Shown here in pieces: positions 36,315 to 43,617 of a stretch of DNA of 64,000 nucleotides. Location: assembly GCA_964510065.1 (NCBI GenBank), contig CAZEAC010000015.1, positions 9,610-73,609 on the forward strand. The letters run 5' to 3'. This DNA comes from CAZEAC01 sp964510065. Its GTDB lineage: Bacteria > Bdellovibrionota_C > UBA2361 > CAIXSY01. The notes under the pieces are model-generated. The model was given only the letters and a program-made list of their open reading frames with translations, did no database searches and was not told the origin of the DNA. Both the position numbers and the translations under genes were made by a program. How positions within the stretch are numbered: the stretch's first letter is position 1; each line of letters opens with the position of its first letter.

Positions 36315-36330
36315 AGCAATCGCTATGCCA
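36315..36330 (-). promoter_or_regulatory. Sigma-54 promoter of the motA operon
   Basis: On the minus strand TGGCAT-AGCGA-TTGCT matches the sigma-54 consensus (TGGCAY-N5-TTGCW) at every key position. It lies 40 bases upstream of the motA ATG, predicting a start near 36304. RpoN-dependent promoters need an enhancer-binding activator; a candidate site is at 36379-36396. Confidence 0.75.
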
Positions 36331-36643
36331 GCAAAAATGAAGTTGCCGCGAGTAAAATCAGCGCGTTAGGAATTCAGAGTGTCAAGGGAATGACACGACG
36401 GGCAGGGCTAACTTCGCGCTCTCTGCAGGAGTATCAAATTGTAGCGAATCCCTTTTCTTGTCCCGTTTCTGGCCTTGGTCCTCGACCTGGCCACTTTGGC
36501 AGCGAGCAGGTATGACTAATTAGAGTCTGTCCGACAATGCCACCTTTTTTAATCCGCCCTCGCGTGGCATGCCAGCCTTCTCGAGTAGCTACGCGGGCTA
36601 CGGCGGATAGTTTCTGCCATTTTCCTAACAATGTGGACAGAAG
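36331..36643. other. Intergenic region with enhancer-like palindrome
   Basis: No gene is supported here. GTGTCA-AGGGAA-TGACAC at 36379-36396 is a perfect 6-base dyad centred about 84 bases upstream of the predicted motA start, the usual place for a sigma-54 activator site. Promoter elements for other genes are not evident. Confidence 0.4.
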
Positions 36644-37600
36644 CTAATTATCGTACACGAATACTCGCGAACGCCACTTTGGCGCCGAGCGCAGAACAAA
36701 TTTGTAAATTCTATTTAGTCCGTAGGCCGGACCATTTGCGCCACCGGAATTCGGACAGCGCGAATTCACATAGTTAAACATTGCGGTAATCTCACCATCC
36801 CACGGAGCGAAAATCGTGTAGCGAGTGTCAGTTCCAATTCTCCACCGGCGATGCTGGCCATTTTCGCCCTCTTCACGAGTGTAGCCATAAAGCCCAATGC
36901 CACTTCCAAATTCAGCGGGATCTACAGGAATCGGATAGGAGAATGAATTTGTGGGAACATTATAAAAGCTCGTAGGAGGTTCAATAAATATCCGCTCACT
37001 TATTGTGCGAACCGAATTCGCCGCGTCGGTTTCATTGATTGCAGTGATAACCAGCTGGCAGCCGTCGACATCGGCGCAGTGTTCCTGAAGATCAACCTCG
37101 GTGCAAGCCCAGGTGGTATTGTCGGAATTATAGATATCAAGCGCCAATGGAGCGCTACCTGGGTGAGATCCGCCCTCACCCGCTGGACCGCGTGGTCCAG
37201 TAGGTCCTTGTGGTCCAACGGGCCCCTGCGGTCCGATGGGGCCCTGCGCTCCAGTGTCGCCCTTCGGTCCCTGAATTCCCGCCGGCCCCTGTACGCCTGC
37301 TGGCCCTTGCGGCCCCTTGGCGATACCGGCTGCCTTAGTCTCAAATACATCGCTGGCCAATTTTTGAATTGTCTCTTTTCCCGAAATAACAGTAATTGGT
37401 TTGTAACCCGCCGGGCACGCTCCTCCCGAGCCAAGGACAATCGCCTGAACACGGGTATTTGGATTCTTGGGAGTAGGAGCTTTATTTTTGCGCTGGCAGA
37501 TCAAGTCATCGGCGAAAACAACGCTGCCGAGAAAAAATACAGCGCCTACCAGAGCCGCAAGAAAAGCTGAAACTTTATAAGCGTGATGCTGACTATCCAT
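36644..37600 (-). CDS. Secreted protein with collagen-like repeat
   Basis: The 318-residue product begins with a signal peptide (hydrophobic residues about 11-29, cleavage near VVFADD). Residues about 95-143 hold some 16 uninterrupted Gly-X-Y triplets (GPQGPAGVQGPAGIQGPKGD and on), a bacterial collagen-like triple helix. A C-terminal domain of about 170 residues has several Cys (WACTEVDLQEHCADVDGC) and aromatic residues, presumably a trimeric head. Such proteins form stalks on surfaces or spores. The head is not recognised. It is divergent from lgt. Confidence 0.82.
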   Translation of the reverse strand: MDSQHHAYKVSAFLAALVGAVFFLGSVVFADDLICQRKNKAPTPKNPNTRVQAIVLGSGGACPAGYKPITVISGKETIQKLASDVFETKAAGIAKGPQGPAGVQGPAGIQGPKGDTGAQGPIGPQGPVGPQGPTGPRGPAGEGGSHPGSAPLALDIYNSDNTTWACTEVDLQEHCADVDGCQLVITAINETDAANSVRTISERIFIEPPTSFYNVPTNSFSYPIPVDPAEFGSGIGLYGYTREEGENGQHRRWRIGTDTRYTIFAPWDGEITAMFNYVNSRCPNSGGANGPAYGLNRIYKFVLRSAPKWRSRVFVYDN

Positions 37601-37729
37601 AAAACACCCCCGAATTTCTCTGCATACCCGCCAGCAAAGCTATCAGGAACAATGTTATATTGCAAACTTTTATCACGACGAGGCGCTGTGCTATTTCGTG
37701 AACAAGGCCAGCCCGATAGAGTAGCCAGA

Positions 37730-38773
37730 ATGGATACTTACGTTCATGATCTATCACCATATGCAATCCGCATTTACGAACATTGGGGACTTCGTTGGTA
37801 CGGACTTAGCTACGTGGCCGGCTTTCTGGCGCAGTTTCTATTGATCGTTTGGCTTTCTAAGCGAAAGCTTTCGCCGTTAAAGGTCGAACTCGCGAGCGAC
37901 TTCGTATTTTCCGCGGCGCTTGGTTGCATCATTGGCGGAAGGCTTGGGTACTGTCTCTTTTATTCGCCGGAATTATTCAAAGAGTTTAGTTCGAGCCCAC
38001 CGTTTTGGGGCGTGCTCGCAATAAATAAAGGTGGGATGGCCAGCCATGGCGGCATCCTCGGTATAATTTTCGCCTGCATCTACTACGCCAAGCGACACGC
38101 AGTGAGCGCGGCGCATCTTTTCGATCTTTGCACACTCGGCGGTAGTATAGGAATCTTCTTTGGACGGATAGCGAACTTCATTAACGGCGAACTGGTTGGC
38201 CGTCCGGCGCCAGAAGGGCTACGATGGGCGGTAAAATTTCCACAAGATATGTATCTTTGGGGATCCGCCCAGCTCATGCGAATTACTGAAGCTGCCGCGA
38301 ACATGGGCGTCGATGCGGACACATGGCGTGGCGCTGCGCAGCGAGTAACTTATGATGCACACAGCCGATCGCTCGTGGAATCAACTATCAGTGGAATAAT
38401 TTCAGCAATTCAGTCTGGAAATACTCGAGTCACTGAAATGATCGCTCCCTATCTGATTGCGCGCCATCCGTCTCAGATTTACGAGGCGCTGCTCGAAGGC
38501 CTGTTTCTTTTCTTCGCCTTAATGCTGATCTGGCGAGCACCGCGCAAACCCGGAGTAGTTGCCGGTTGGTTTTTCACTCTGTACTCATGTGTGAGAATTT
38601 TCGGCGAACAGTTCCGCATGCCGGATGCACAGATAGGCTTTCAAATTTTTGGGAGTACCCGCGGGCAGCTGCTTAGTATCGGACTGCTCGCCTTTGGAAT
38701 TTCTTTGCTGGTCATTTCCAACAGGCGTGCCACCGAAAAGATTGGCGGTTGGGGCACGCAATTAAACCCGTGA
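37730..38773 (+). CDS. lgt: Prolipoprotein diacylglyceryl transferase
   Basis: The 347-residue inner-membrane enzyme moves diacylglycerol from phosphatidylglycerol to lipobox cysteines. Family features are IYEHWGLRWYGLSYVAGF near the N-terminus, GGRLGYCLFY, GGMASHGGILG, the signature GRIANFINGELVGR, and RHPSQIYEALLEG. The ATG at 37730 is preferred; an in-frame start at 37583 would overlap the divergent collagen-like gene. A segment of about 70 residues (from WGSAQLMRITEAAANMG to RVTEMIAPYLI) is inserted between the signature and RHPSQ, making it longer than the usual 270-290. The stop codon lies inside a perfect palindrome. Confidence 0.93.
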   Translation: MDTYVHDLSPYAIRIYEHWGLRWYGLSYVAGFLAQFLLIVWLSKRKLSPLKVELASDFVFSAALGCIIGGRLGYCLFYSPELFKEFSSSPPFWGVLAINKGGMASHGGILGIIFACIYYAKRHAVSAAHLFDLCTLGGSIGIFFGRIANFINGELVGRPAPEGLRWAVKFPQDMYLWGSAQLMRITEAAANMGVDADTWRGAAQRVTYDAHSRSLVESTISGIISAIQSGNTRVTEMIAPYLIARHPSQIYEALLEGLFLFFALMLIWRAPRKPGVVAGWFFTLYSCVRIFGEQFRMPDAQIGFQIFGSTRGQLLSIGLLAFGISLLVISNRRATEKIGGWGTQLNP

Positions 38774-38832
38774 CGGTCCCACATGTCCCTACTTTTCTTA
38801 AAAGTAGGGACATGTGGGACCGTCACGGGTTT
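38764..38832. terminator. Perfect 33-bp palindrome, likely bidirectional terminator
   Basis: Bases 38764-38796 pair exactly with 38800-38832 around a 3-base loop (CTT). The arm contains GTGACGGTCCCACATGTCCC. It covers the lgt stop and ends 5 bases before the stop of the convergent cyclophilin gene. TTTT follows the right arm. Both a terminator and a dispersed palindromic repeat are possible. Confidence 0.7.
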
Positions 38833-38837
38833 TGACA

Positions 38838-39488
38838 CTAGCCCTGCACCGTTTCGATTGTAATTGATTCAATCGTCATCGGCGAAGTCGGCTTATCACG
38901 ACTATCAGTCTTGGTGGTTGCTATCTTATCGAGAACATCAAAGCCCTCGTAGAGCTGGCCAAAAACCGTATATCCTTCAGCTGGTCCGGTGCCCTCTTTA
39001 TGATCGAGGAAATGTGCGCCTTGTGCGCCATGGACGATAAAGAACTGCGAACCAATACTCTTTGGCGCCGACGTTTTAGCCCACGAAAGGGCTCCGCGAA
39101 TGTGCGTAAGCGATGGATCATATTGATCGCCAATAGTCCCGCCATTCGCAGCAACACCACCGGTGCCATCACCACGCGTAAAGTCGCCACCTTGAATCAT
39201 GAAATCCTTAATTACGCGATGGAATCCGACATTCGAATACTTACCGGACTTCGCCAATTCCACAAAATTCGTCGCCGCATCCGGCACAATTTTCTGGAAA
39301 ATTCGCGCCTTCATCGTTCCTTGATTGGTCTTGATTACCGCGATCGTCTCTCCTGCCTTTGGCGGATCACTCTGCAAAAACTTCTCAGCCACTTTACCCT
39401 TTCCTCCCTTGCTTAACGTGTCGGCGCCCGCCGCTCCCGCAAAACACAGAAGCCCAGCAAGCATTCCCGAATAAATTATCTGTTTCAT
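38838..39488 (-). CDS. Cyclophilin-type peptidyl-prolyl isomerase, exported
   Basis: The 216-residue product has a signal peptide (MKQIIYSGMLAGLLCFAGAAGAD). The cyclophilin core shows YSNVGFHRVIKDFMIQGGDF with the catalytic Arg in FHR, GALSWAKTSAPKSIGSQFFI and GYTVFGQLYEGFDVLDKI. It speeds proline isomerisation in periplasmic proteins. It is followed upstream on the same strand by sppA with a 27-base gap. Confidence 0.92.
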   Translation of the reverse strand: MKQIIYSGMLAGLLCFAGAAGADTLSKGGKGKVAEKFLQSDPPKAGETIAVIKTNQGTMKARIFQKIVPDAATNFVELAKSGKYSNVGFHRVIKDFMIQGGDFTRGDGTGGVAANGGTIGDQYDPSLTHIRGALSWAKTSAPKSIGSQFFIVHGAQGAHFLDHKEGTGPAEGYTVFGQLYEGFDVLDKIATTKTDSRDKPTSPMTIESITIETVQG

Positions 39489-39515
39489 AATGTCAGCCCT
39501 CCCGAATAGTCGAAA

Positions 39516-40424
39516 TTACCAACTTAGATATTGGAGTTTGAAACCGCCACTCAACATCGCAGGTAACCGAGCAATAGACTCGAATATCTGCTTTAGTTCG
39601 CGATACTTATCGCGCGGATAGAAAAGCTTCGGATACTGTCCTTCTGGAAGCGGCTCCCCAGCGAGCTCATACACTGCCCGCGACGCTTCATACACTCCGC
39701 CGAGCGAATCGACAAGGCCAAGTTCCTTTGCCCGAGCACCAAGCAATATTCTGCCGTCGGCGAACTCTTCGACTTTCTGCCGCTCAAGCTTCCTTCCCGA
39801 AACAACCGCTGAGATAAAATCAGTATGCGCGTCTTTGACAGTGCTCTCCAAGAATGCGCGTTCCTCTTCGGTCATGTCGCGAAAAGAATTGCCCACATCT
39901 TTTAGTTTACCACTTTTAATTGTGACCATTTGCAGACCAACTTTATCGGCGATCTGTTTATAGACCGGAAGCTGCATAATCACGCCAATCGATCCAGTCA
40001 TCGTTCCAGGCTCGGCGAAAACTTGAGAAGCCCCGAGAGAAACATACAATCCTCCGGAAGCTGCCACAGAACCCATTGACGCAACAATTGGCTTGATCGA
40101 CTTTAACGCCCGAACAGTATCAAAAATCTCCTGGGAAGGACCAACTGCGCCGCCGGGGGAATCAACGCGAAGAACAATACCTTTCACTTTGTCGTTCTTT
40201 ATCTGCTTATGCAGTTCGTCAACAACATCACGGGATTTATCGATTACTCCTTCAACTTCAACGACCGCCACGACACGATCCGTACCACTTAGCGCGCCCT
40301 CGATGTTCCCGCCAACTGACGACGCAGCCGCCACGAGGAACACGAGGATCACCATTGGCACCACAAAGAAAAATATTCCCACCAAGGTCAGCACCTTTAG
40401 CAGCCACAGAAAATACGCTTTCAT
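39516..40424 (-). CDS. sppA: Signal peptide peptidase SppA (S49 family)
   Basis: The 302-residue product has one N-terminal membrane anchor (about 5-35) and a single S49 domain. The nucleophile is probably Ser123 in GSVAASGGLYVSL and the base a Lys in TIKSGKLKD (about residue 173). RVDSPGGAVGPSQEI is also typical. It degrades leftover signal peptides in the membrane. The length matches the short, single-domain form of Gram-positive and many deltaproteobacterial enzymes rather than the double-domain E. coli form. Confidence 0.92.
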   Translation of the reverse strand: MKAYFLWLLKVLTLVGIFFFVVPMVILVFLVAAASSVGGNIEGALSGTDRVVAVVEVEGVIDKSRDVVDELHKQIKNDKVKGIVLRVDSPGGAVGPSQEIFDTVRALKSIKPIVASMGSVAASGGLYVSLGASQVFAEPGTMTGSIGVIMQLPVYKQIADKVGLQMVTIKSGKLKDVGNSFRDMTEEERAFLESTVKDAHTDFISAVVSGRKLERQKVEEFADGRILLGARAKELGLVDSLGGVYEASRAVYELAGEPLPEGQYPKLFYPRDKYRELKQIFESIARLPAMLSGGFKLQYLSW

Positions 40425-40445
40425 TACGATCTCCCTAATTCGGCA

Positions 40446-40850
40446 TCACGGCCGCGAAAGAAAGGTTAAAAAAACTACGATCAGCAGCATCGCAGCACCG
40501 ATCCCGTGGATCATCATCAGACGGCCCCCACGGAGCTGCTCTCTCCTTAATTCAATCCATAGAAGCGCAGTCGCAATTAACAGCACAACCACAAACGTCA
40601 ACTTTGTATGGAACCACCCCTGCTTGAAATACAACGACGCGCCAAGAGAGAAGAGTTGATATAGTCCGGAAACAACGGTAATGATCGCCCCCGGCAAGAG
40701 GTAACCGAAAAAGGCGCGCTTCCCTATCGGCTTAAGCTGCGCCGAAGAAGTTCCCGATTGAAGCGCAAGCTTCATCAGTCTGGGCAAAAGTATTAGCCCG
40801 CCAAGCCAAAAAACAACGCCGATTATGTGAAGAGCTAAGGAAAAACGCAT
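40446..40850 (-). CDS. Integral membrane protein, HemJ/CopD-like
   Basis: The 134-residue product has four membrane segments. ALHIIGVVFWLGGLILLPRLMKL and GYLLPGAIITVVSGLYQL, then GWFHTKLTFVVVLLIATALLW, resemble HemJ (protoporphyrinogen oxidase) and CopD-like proteins. Conserved His8, the PR pair and the K in HTKL fit. The YH pair often present in the third helix is not seen. A role in haem synthesis is therefore plausible but not secure. It lies 21 bases upstream of sppA on the same strand. Confidence 0.6.
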   Translation of the reverse strand: MRFSLALHIIGVVFWLGGLILLPRLMKLALQSGTSSAQLKPIGKRAFFGYLLPGAIITVVSGLYQLFSLGASLYFKQGWFHTKLTFVVVLLIATALLWIELRREQLRGGRLMMIHGIGAAMLLIVVFLTFLSRP

Positions 40851-40970
40851 AATTAGGGACTATAACCATAAGCAACCTTTATCACCAGAGGAATCACTGC
40901 GCCGAGAATCAATAAATTAGAGGTACTTGATTAACTGTCGAGGCGCGAAGTTTGACATTCTGGAAACAAA

Positions 40971-41115
40971 GGCCTATAAGGCCCTCCCCCAAAAATGACG
41001 TTGCGTAGAAGGAGTTCTCGCTGTATTTCGCTGAGTTACAACTCAGCGAGAAGCAGCAGCGAGAAGGTTTTAGGCGGTGAGGATCGTCATAGGCGCATTG
41101 TTCGTGACGATCCTT
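40971..41115. repeat. Three stem-loops in the long leader of the 41.2-kb gene cluster
   Basis: The 350-base gap 40851-41200 holds no supported gene but three inverted repeats. GGCCT-ATA-AGGCC lies at 40971-40983. A nested stem is at 41015-41066, with TTCTCGCTG/CAGCGAGAA outside and TCGCTGAGTT/AACTCAGCGA inside. AGGATCGTCA/TGACGATCCT lies at 41081-41115. They may form a structured leader RNA or a termination region for the opposite strand. Confidence 0.5.
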
Positions 41116-41200
41116 ATCGTAATCTCAGAAGGGCTTCGCCTGATTGTGGCGGAGCAATAAGGGTCTCTAAGGTAAGGCATACTGTTTATGCCATTGGGAT

Positions 41201-41671
41201 GTGGAGTTCTCTACCTTGGAAATGAAGGTTACCCCAACAAAAATCAAACACATGAAAACACTTCCTGAAATACGGGTGTTTCACAGTCGGCAGTGCAATC
41301 TCTCCCTTTCGGTGCAGATGAAGGGAAAGGATTCAACAGTTGTCGAGGCTACTGGTGATGCAGTCACACTTCAAGCTCTTTCACTTTTGCTTGAAGAAAT
41401 TGTTCAGGAGCTCGGCCTTGAGGAAAGCAAAGGCCGCTTTATCCAGCTCCCTGAGGAACAGGACATTGATCAGAACACGGCCTGTTTTCGCTGGTGCGAT
41501 CGGGCAAAAGTCGGCGCGTCGCGGCCAGAGCTCATGCTCAAGCCGTATTTCGACCCGGCCAACCCCGAAACTCAGCCCGAAGATGCAGTGGCGATCCTCC
41601 CTATCGGGAACTGGAAAGTGACGGAGCTTGCCGGTCTCACTCTGAGCCTGCTTGAAGGCGTTGAAGCTTAA
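41201..41671 (+). CDS. Hypothetical protein upstream of an ECF sigma factor
   Basis: The 156-residue frame begins at a GTG; ATGs at residues 8 and 18 are alternative starts and no start has a strong ribosome site. The conserved-looking part runs from LPEIRVFHSRQCNLSLSVQM through LQALSLLLEEIVQELGL to a C-terminus with FRWCDRAKVGASRPELMLKP. It is soluble, acidic and without a signal peptide. It is followed after about 150 bases by a sigma factor gene on the same strand. No family is recognised. Confidence 0.6.
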   Translation: MEFSTLEMKVTPTKIKHMKTLPEIRVFHSRQCNLSLSVQMKGKDSTVVEATGDAVTLQALSLLLEEIVQELGLEESKGRFIQLPEEQDIDQNTACFRWCDRAKVGASRPELMLKPYFDPANPETQPEDAVAILPIGNWKVTELAGLTLSLLEGVEA

Positions 41672-41824
41672 TTGTCGGTTAGTGCTGTGACACGGTTGAA
41701 GGCGGCTTGCTGCTTCTCAACCCTTTTCTATATATATTGTAACAATATAAACCCCAAAACGACTGACCAAGAGACAGCGCGCTTGTACGAGCAGGTAGAA
41801 CAGTGCTATCCCAGTATCGACAGT

Positions 41825-42451
41825 ATGGGCTTTCCTTCTGACGATACACCTTCAACGACTCCTAGCGAGCTGCTCAAGCTTTGGGTCGAGGAGCATTCCG
41901 ACTACCTGTATCGCTATGCGCTTCGTTATATTCGAAATGAATCAATGGCCGAAGATTTACTGCAGGAAACTTTTTTGGCGGCGCTCGAAGGAGTCGAGAA
42001 ATTCGAGGGCCGCTCAAAACCGCGAACCTGGCTCACCGGTATTTTGCGCCACAAGATCCTTGACCGTGTCCGAAAGAATTTTAAGGAAGAGAAACTTCTT
42101 ACTGAGCCTGACAAGGACAGCGAGACCCTCGATAAGCTTTTCAACGAGCAGGAACATTGGCTACGAGACACGGGGCCAATGAGTTGGAGCGGGGATCCGG
42201 ATGCATTGCTCAGACAAAAACAGTTCTTACAAGCCCTGGAGCATTGCCTTGAAAAGCTCCCGCTCCGAGTTCGCCAGATCTTTTTGCTTCGCGAACTCGA
42301 TGGATTGGAGCGCGAAGAGATCAGCGCCGAGCTTTCGCTGTCTTCGACTAATGTCGGCGTTATATTGCATCGCGGACGTCTCGCGCTGCAGCATTGTCTG
42401 CAAAGCACCTGGTTTCTAGGCTCGCCTTCCGAAAAGGAGACAGACAGATGA
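41825..42451 (+). CDS. ECF-type RNA polymerase sigma factor
   Basis: The 208-residue product has sigma region 2 (DYLYRYALRYIRNESMAEDLLQETFLAALEGVEKFEG, then RTWLTGILRHKILDRVRK) and region 4 (LPLRVRQIFLLRELDGLEREEISAELSLSSTNVGVILHRGR). This is the two-domain ECF layout. The frame stays open upstream to a TTG at 41672, but the ATG at 41825 gives the usual length. It overlaps its anti-sigma gene by four bases. Confidence 0.9.
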   Translation: MGFPSDDTPSTTPSELLKLWVEEHSDYLYRYALRYIRNESMAEDLLQETFLAALEGVEKFEGRSKPRTWLTGILRHKILDRVRKNFKEEKLLTEPDKDSETLDKLFNEQEHWLRDTGPMSWSGDPDALLRQKQFLQALEHCLEKLPLRVRQIFLLRELDGLEREEISAELSLSSTNVGVILHRGRLALQHCLQSTWFLGSPSEKETDR

Positions 42452-42723
42452 TCTCATGCAAGCGAGCCACCGAGCTAATCTCAAAATCGATGGAACAGCC
42501 GCTCTCAGTCAAAGAGAACCTCGCGCTTAAAGTTCATCTGTTCATTTGTGAATTTTGCGAGCAGTTTCTTAAGCAGGTTGAACTTCTTCGAAAGTCCATG
42601 CATCATGAGGCCAAGGATGCCGAGGAACCAAGAGAATCGGCAGACCAACGACACCTCCCTGAGGATGTCAAGAAACGCCTGCTTGGTCGGATTGCTGAGC
42701 GGGATTCGAAACGTTCACAATAG
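42448..42723 (+). CDS. Zinc-finger anti-sigma factor
   Basis: The 91-residue cytoplasmic protein begins MISCKRATELISKSM. It carries the HxxxCxxC zinc motif in KVHLFICEFCEQF, the core of ZAS anti-sigma domains. The ATG overlaps the sigma stop (ATGA), a typical coupled pair. There is no membrane segment, so release of the sigma factor is probably through a soluble cue such as redox change at the Cys pair (inference). Confidence 0.85.
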   Translation: MISCKRATELISKSMEQPLSVKENLALKVHLFICEFCEQFLKQVELLRKSMHHEAKDAEEPRESADQRHLPEDVKKRLLGRIAERDSKRSQ

Positions 42724-42726
42724 TTT

Positions 42727-43593
42727 CTATTTTTGGTGACTTCTCGGCCCCTTGGTCTGCTGCGGTTCAAAGACCAGCTTAAGAAGCGCTACAATTATTA
42801 CGCTCACGATAACTAACAAGAACCAGGAGCTTAAAATTTGAATCTTCACTGCCGACCAACCGGCGTGCTGGTGCGGATAACGCCAAGCCCCAAGAAAGGT
42901 ACCGATGTTTTCGGCCAGCCAGATAAAAAAAGCGATTAGAAGGAAACTCAACATCATCGGCATGCGGCGCCAACGATCATTAGTATTAAAGTAAACATAG
43001 GTATTGCGGAAAACCCAAAAAAGAAGCACCAGCAGAATAGGTCGAATGTCGCGAATGTAGGCATTACTAAAAAAGTTTCCGTAAATCGCAACGGCAAAAC
43101 AGACATTACTGGGAAGCGTGGGCCACTTTTCCAGATACAAATCCATATTTCGCCAAGCCTGACATATATAACTTGCAACACTTGCGTACATAAAACCGCT
43201 ATAGAGCGGCACACCGGCTAACTTGCTCCAGCCGTGGTCCGGATACGACCATGAGCCGTGCGCAACCTTGAATATCTCCATGCAGATCCCCATCGCATGA
43301 AAAAAACAGATCACAACAAGCTCGCGCTTGCTTTCAAGTCCGACAAAATACATGAAGACCTGCATCGCAAGGCACGCAATCAACAAGAAATCGTAGCGCG
43401 AGATACCAGGCACTTCGATCAACCTTGTCAGCGCCAACATTCCGAAGACAAACACCGGAAAAATGCAGGAGATGGCTTCTTTATAGCCAAAGGCAAATAG
43501 CTCTCTTAAAAACTTCGCGGGCTGCTTCTCTGCTTCTCTGTAGCGAAGAATCCCAAGTATTATATGGTGAAGCGATTGAATCGACGACTTCAT
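42727..43593 (-). CDS. DUF817 family membrane protein
   Basis: The 288-residue product has about eight membrane segments. EIFKVAHGSWSYPDHGWSKLAGVPLYSGFMYASV and FFIWLAENIGTFLGAWRYPHQ are typical of DUF817 proteins. Function is unknown; the WSYPD/GAWRYP repeats resemble carotenoid-cyclase-like membrane folds in pattern only. It converges on the anti-sigma gene with a three-base gap. Confidence 0.85.
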   Translation of the reverse strand: MKSSIQSLHHIILGILRYREAEKQPAKFLRELFAFGYKEAISCIFPVFVFGMLALTRLIEVPGISRYDFLLIACLAMQVFMYFVGLESKRELVVICFFHAMGICMEIFKVAHGSWSYPDHGWSKLAGVPLYSGFMYASVASYICQAWRNMDLYLEKWPTLPSNVCFAVAIYGNFFSNAYIRDIRPILLVLLFWVFRNTYVYFNTNDRWRRMPMMLSFLLIAFFIWLAENIGTFLGAWRYPHQHAGWSAVKIQILSSWFLLVIVSVIIVALLKLVFEPQQTKGPRSHQK

Positions 43594-43617
43594 GTTATCT
43601 ACAATGTCGTTGGATTT

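Noticed and set aside
37185..37320. GC-rich tandem pattern suggesting a CRISPR or satellite array
   Set aside because: It is the coding sequence of Gly-X-Y triplets in the collagen-like protein; no spacers or constant repeats are present.
37583..37729. N-terminal extension of lgt
   Set aside because: It would overlap the divergent collagen-like gene and adds 49 residues not seen in Lgt proteins.
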